In this document: piece after piece, positions 62,912 to 64,000 of the stretch
Layout of the letters: every line of letters starts with the position of its first letter
Numbering within the stretch: the stretch's first letter is position 1
Source of the DNA: Candidatus Heimdallarchaeota archaeon
GTDB lineage: Archaea; Asgardarchaeota; Heimdallarchaeia; Heimdallarchaeales; Heimdallarchaeaceae
Reading direction: 5' to 3'
DNA: 64,000 bases
Assembly (NCBI GenBank): GCA_030603365.1
Contig: JAUVXV010000004.1
Location: 80,210-144,209, forward strand
The notes under the pieces: generated by a model
Databases searched by the model: none
Told to the model about the DNA's origin: nothing
The model's input: the letters and a program-made list of their open reading frames with translations, nothing else
Program-made: the position numbers and the translations under genes

Positions 62912-63583
62912 TTAATCCCTTAGAAATATCTTATCTTCAGTTTTAATCCTTCCAACGCTTAAGTATGGTTTTACTGAAACAATTTGGATATCATCTACAG
63001 ACATCTCACCTATATTCACTTCTCTATACCTTTGTTCAACCTGATCTATCACTTCTTTTGCTTCTTCTGAAGTTATTCTAGCAATAGAAATATGGGGTAT
63101 ATATTCAGGAAAACGTTTTTCTAGAAACGAAAATTCTTCTAACATCCTATTGTAAATACTCCGTAGAACTCGGTTTTTATCAAAAACCTGAGCATAAATT
63201 ATTCTTTCAAAACAGTTTAACCCCTTAATCTCCAAATTAAAGGGTGAGAAATCAAGAAGAATATCTTCCATTTTTTGTTTAATTTTGTTATAATCAACTT
63301 GATCTTTCCAGCCAAATTCACTTAGAGTAATGTGAAAATAGATTGGGTGAAAAAATTCGTGTCTTGAATCAATTCTCTCAATATCTGCTTGTATATCCTG
63401 AATTTTCTTCCAAAGACTAGAATCAACCTTAACAATACTAGCAAGGAATGGTGGATTGGTTCTTTCATTCACCTTCTTACCAAGCCATACATAGTTTTTA
63501 TCCATAGGGGAGATTAAACCCTCTCTAATAATTCTACTATATTTGTTCCAATTCCTTTTATAACCATCAATCTGTTGTTTCAT
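62912..63583 (-). CDS. 2H phosphoesterase (LigT-like RNA 2',3'-cyclic phosphodiesterase/2'-5' RNA ligase)
   Basis: 223 residues. The two HxT/Sx motifs that form the active site are YFHITLSEFGW (about 104) and YIPHISIARIT (about 180). The first 60 residues form a family-specific extension. Members open 2',3'-cyclic phosphates on RNA and join or split tRNA halves. Since this genome has several tRNA introns, a role in tRNA ends is an attractive but unproven idea. Confidence 0.8.
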   Translation of the reverse strand: MKQQIDGYKRNWNKYSRIIREGLISPMDKNYVWLGKKVNERTNPPFLASIVKVDSSLWKKIQDIQADIERIDSRHEFFHPIYFHITLSEFGWKDQVDYNKIKQKMEDILLDFSPFNLEIKGLNCFERIIYAQVFDKNRVLRSIYNRMLEEFSFLEKRFPEYIPHISIARITSEEAKEVIDQVEQRYREVNIGEMSVDDIQIVSVKPYLSVGRIKTEDKIFLRD

Positions 63584-63668
63584 ATAGATTTACCTTGAAA
63601 TGATTGATATAGCATTGGCACAACTCTTCTTAAGAATGTTGCTGAAGAAAGATTTTCTGTTTTTTTGA

Positions 63669-63791
63669 TTAGAAAACAACATATTCTTCTTCTGGTAACT
63701 GTTTTTCATTAAAAGGCAGGATACCAATTTGTATCAGCAACTCTTCTATTGTTGAAAAAACTATCAACTTCAAGTTTAATTTTTTTCCCAT
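63669..63791 (-). CDS. Small ORF of 40 codons, doubtful
   Basis: MGKKLNLKLIVFSTIEELLI and onward to PEEEYVVF, with a preceding open frame. It may be a gene remnant or a short peptide. There is no clear ribosome-binding site. It lies in the 370-bp interval 63584-63954, which otherwise shows nothing. Confidence 0.25.
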   Translation of the reverse strand: MGKKLNLKLIVFSTIEELLIQIGILPFNEKQLPEEEYVVF

Positions 63792-63954
63792 CACAGGTTT
63801 GTCCGGAAAACAGTGATTGGATTTATGCAATAGATCATCACAAAATTAACAATTTGGTTTACGAAGCACTAGAAAAAAGTAACTAGTAAAATAAGAGAAT
63901 AGAAAAAAAGGTTTAAAAAGAAAAAGAAAGAAGAACGATTGCCGTTATTATATT

Positions 63955-64000
63955 GCCACCCTAGCTCAGTTGGTAGAGCCATCGGCTGTTAAGACAGTAT
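63955..64000 (+). tRNA. tRNA-Asn (GUU), cut by the window end, probably with an intron
   Basis: Starts GCCACCC, then a normal D-arm (GCUCAGUUGGUAGAGC), stem AUCGG and loop CUGUUA. The anticodon is GUU. The bases that follow, AGACAGUAU, do not continue the stem (CCGAU expected), so an intron at 37/38 most likely begins there. The 3' part is outside the window. Confidence 0.85.

Noticed and set aside
1..64000. CRISPR array, prophage or replication origin
   Set aside because: I saw no regularly spaced direct repeats of CRISPR length, no phage structural gene run, and no Cdc6/Orc1 gene or clustered origin-type repeats.

Overview
The window reads as a chromosomal segment of an AT-rich archaeon, most likely an Asgard lineage. 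Archaeal signs seen in the sequence are the L11, SecE and Spt5 genes, an LSm/eL37 pair, both subunits of the archaeal aconitase-X-type phosphomevalonate dehydratase, a DTD2-type D-aminoacyl-tRNA deacylase, and tRNAs with bulge-helix-bulge (BHB) introns. Many genes also start about 25-35 nt after a TATA-like box, as expected for leaderless transcripts. The Asgard call rests mainly on a two-domain gelsolin-like protein (46681-47385). It is supported more weakly by a longin-like protein (22095-22556) and a SNAP/TPR-like solenoid protein with a coiled-coil tail (1710-3395). The order within Asgard cannot be settled from this window.

Layout. 0-4 kb: phosphomevalonate dehydratase, the solenoid protein, tRNA-Ala(GGC), eL37 and LSm. 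4-8 kb: an accessory island with a TnpB-type gene, strong hairpins, a gene remnant, a secreted protein and a broken partial copy of a flavin-split-barrel gene whose intact relative lies 37 kb away. 8-9.5 kb: L11, SecE, Spt5. 9.5-21.7 kb: a metallo-beta-lactamase nuclease, an Old-Yellow-Enzyme/SCP2 fusion, a PLP enzyme, acetyltransferases, DegV, a membrane-anchored metzincin, PlsY and a hydrolase. 21.7-27.5 kb: tRNA-Glu, tRNA-Leu, the longin-like protein, a large membrane protein, a very acidic helical protein and a MobA-like enzyme. 27.5-34.5 kb: formate dehydrogenase, an orphan DNA methyltransferase, DTD2, a KARI homologue and an SDR. 34.5-45 kb: a tiny class-III-signal-peptide protein, OTC, an ArsR/ACR3 arsenic pair, a DUF362 protein, a degenerate DRG-like GTPase, tRNA-Phe and a beta-helix surface protein. 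45-64 kb: a B-box-like protein, an aldo/keto reductase, the gelsolin protein, a tocopherol-cyclase-like protein, HyuA/HyuB, enoyl-CoA hydratase, a DtxR-like regulator, CysRS, a glycosyltransferase, small enzymes and three more tRNAs, the last cut by the window end.

The most striking signal is in the tRNAs. Three of the seven complete tRNA genes (Pro, Phe, Ala-UGC) carry a 31-32 nt intron at the same T-loop site (59/60), each in a canonical BHB fold. Two of these introns share a long identical core, which suggests that the introns have spread between tRNA genes. Pro and Phe also have anticodon-loop introns. Functionally the window mixes translation and secretion housekeeping genes, isoprenoid and acyl/lipid enzymes (phosphomevalonate dehydratase together with PlsY, DegV, enoyl-CoA hydratase and the SCP2 fusion), a molybdopterin formate dehydrogenase with its likely cofactor enzyme, and several eukaryote-like proteins.
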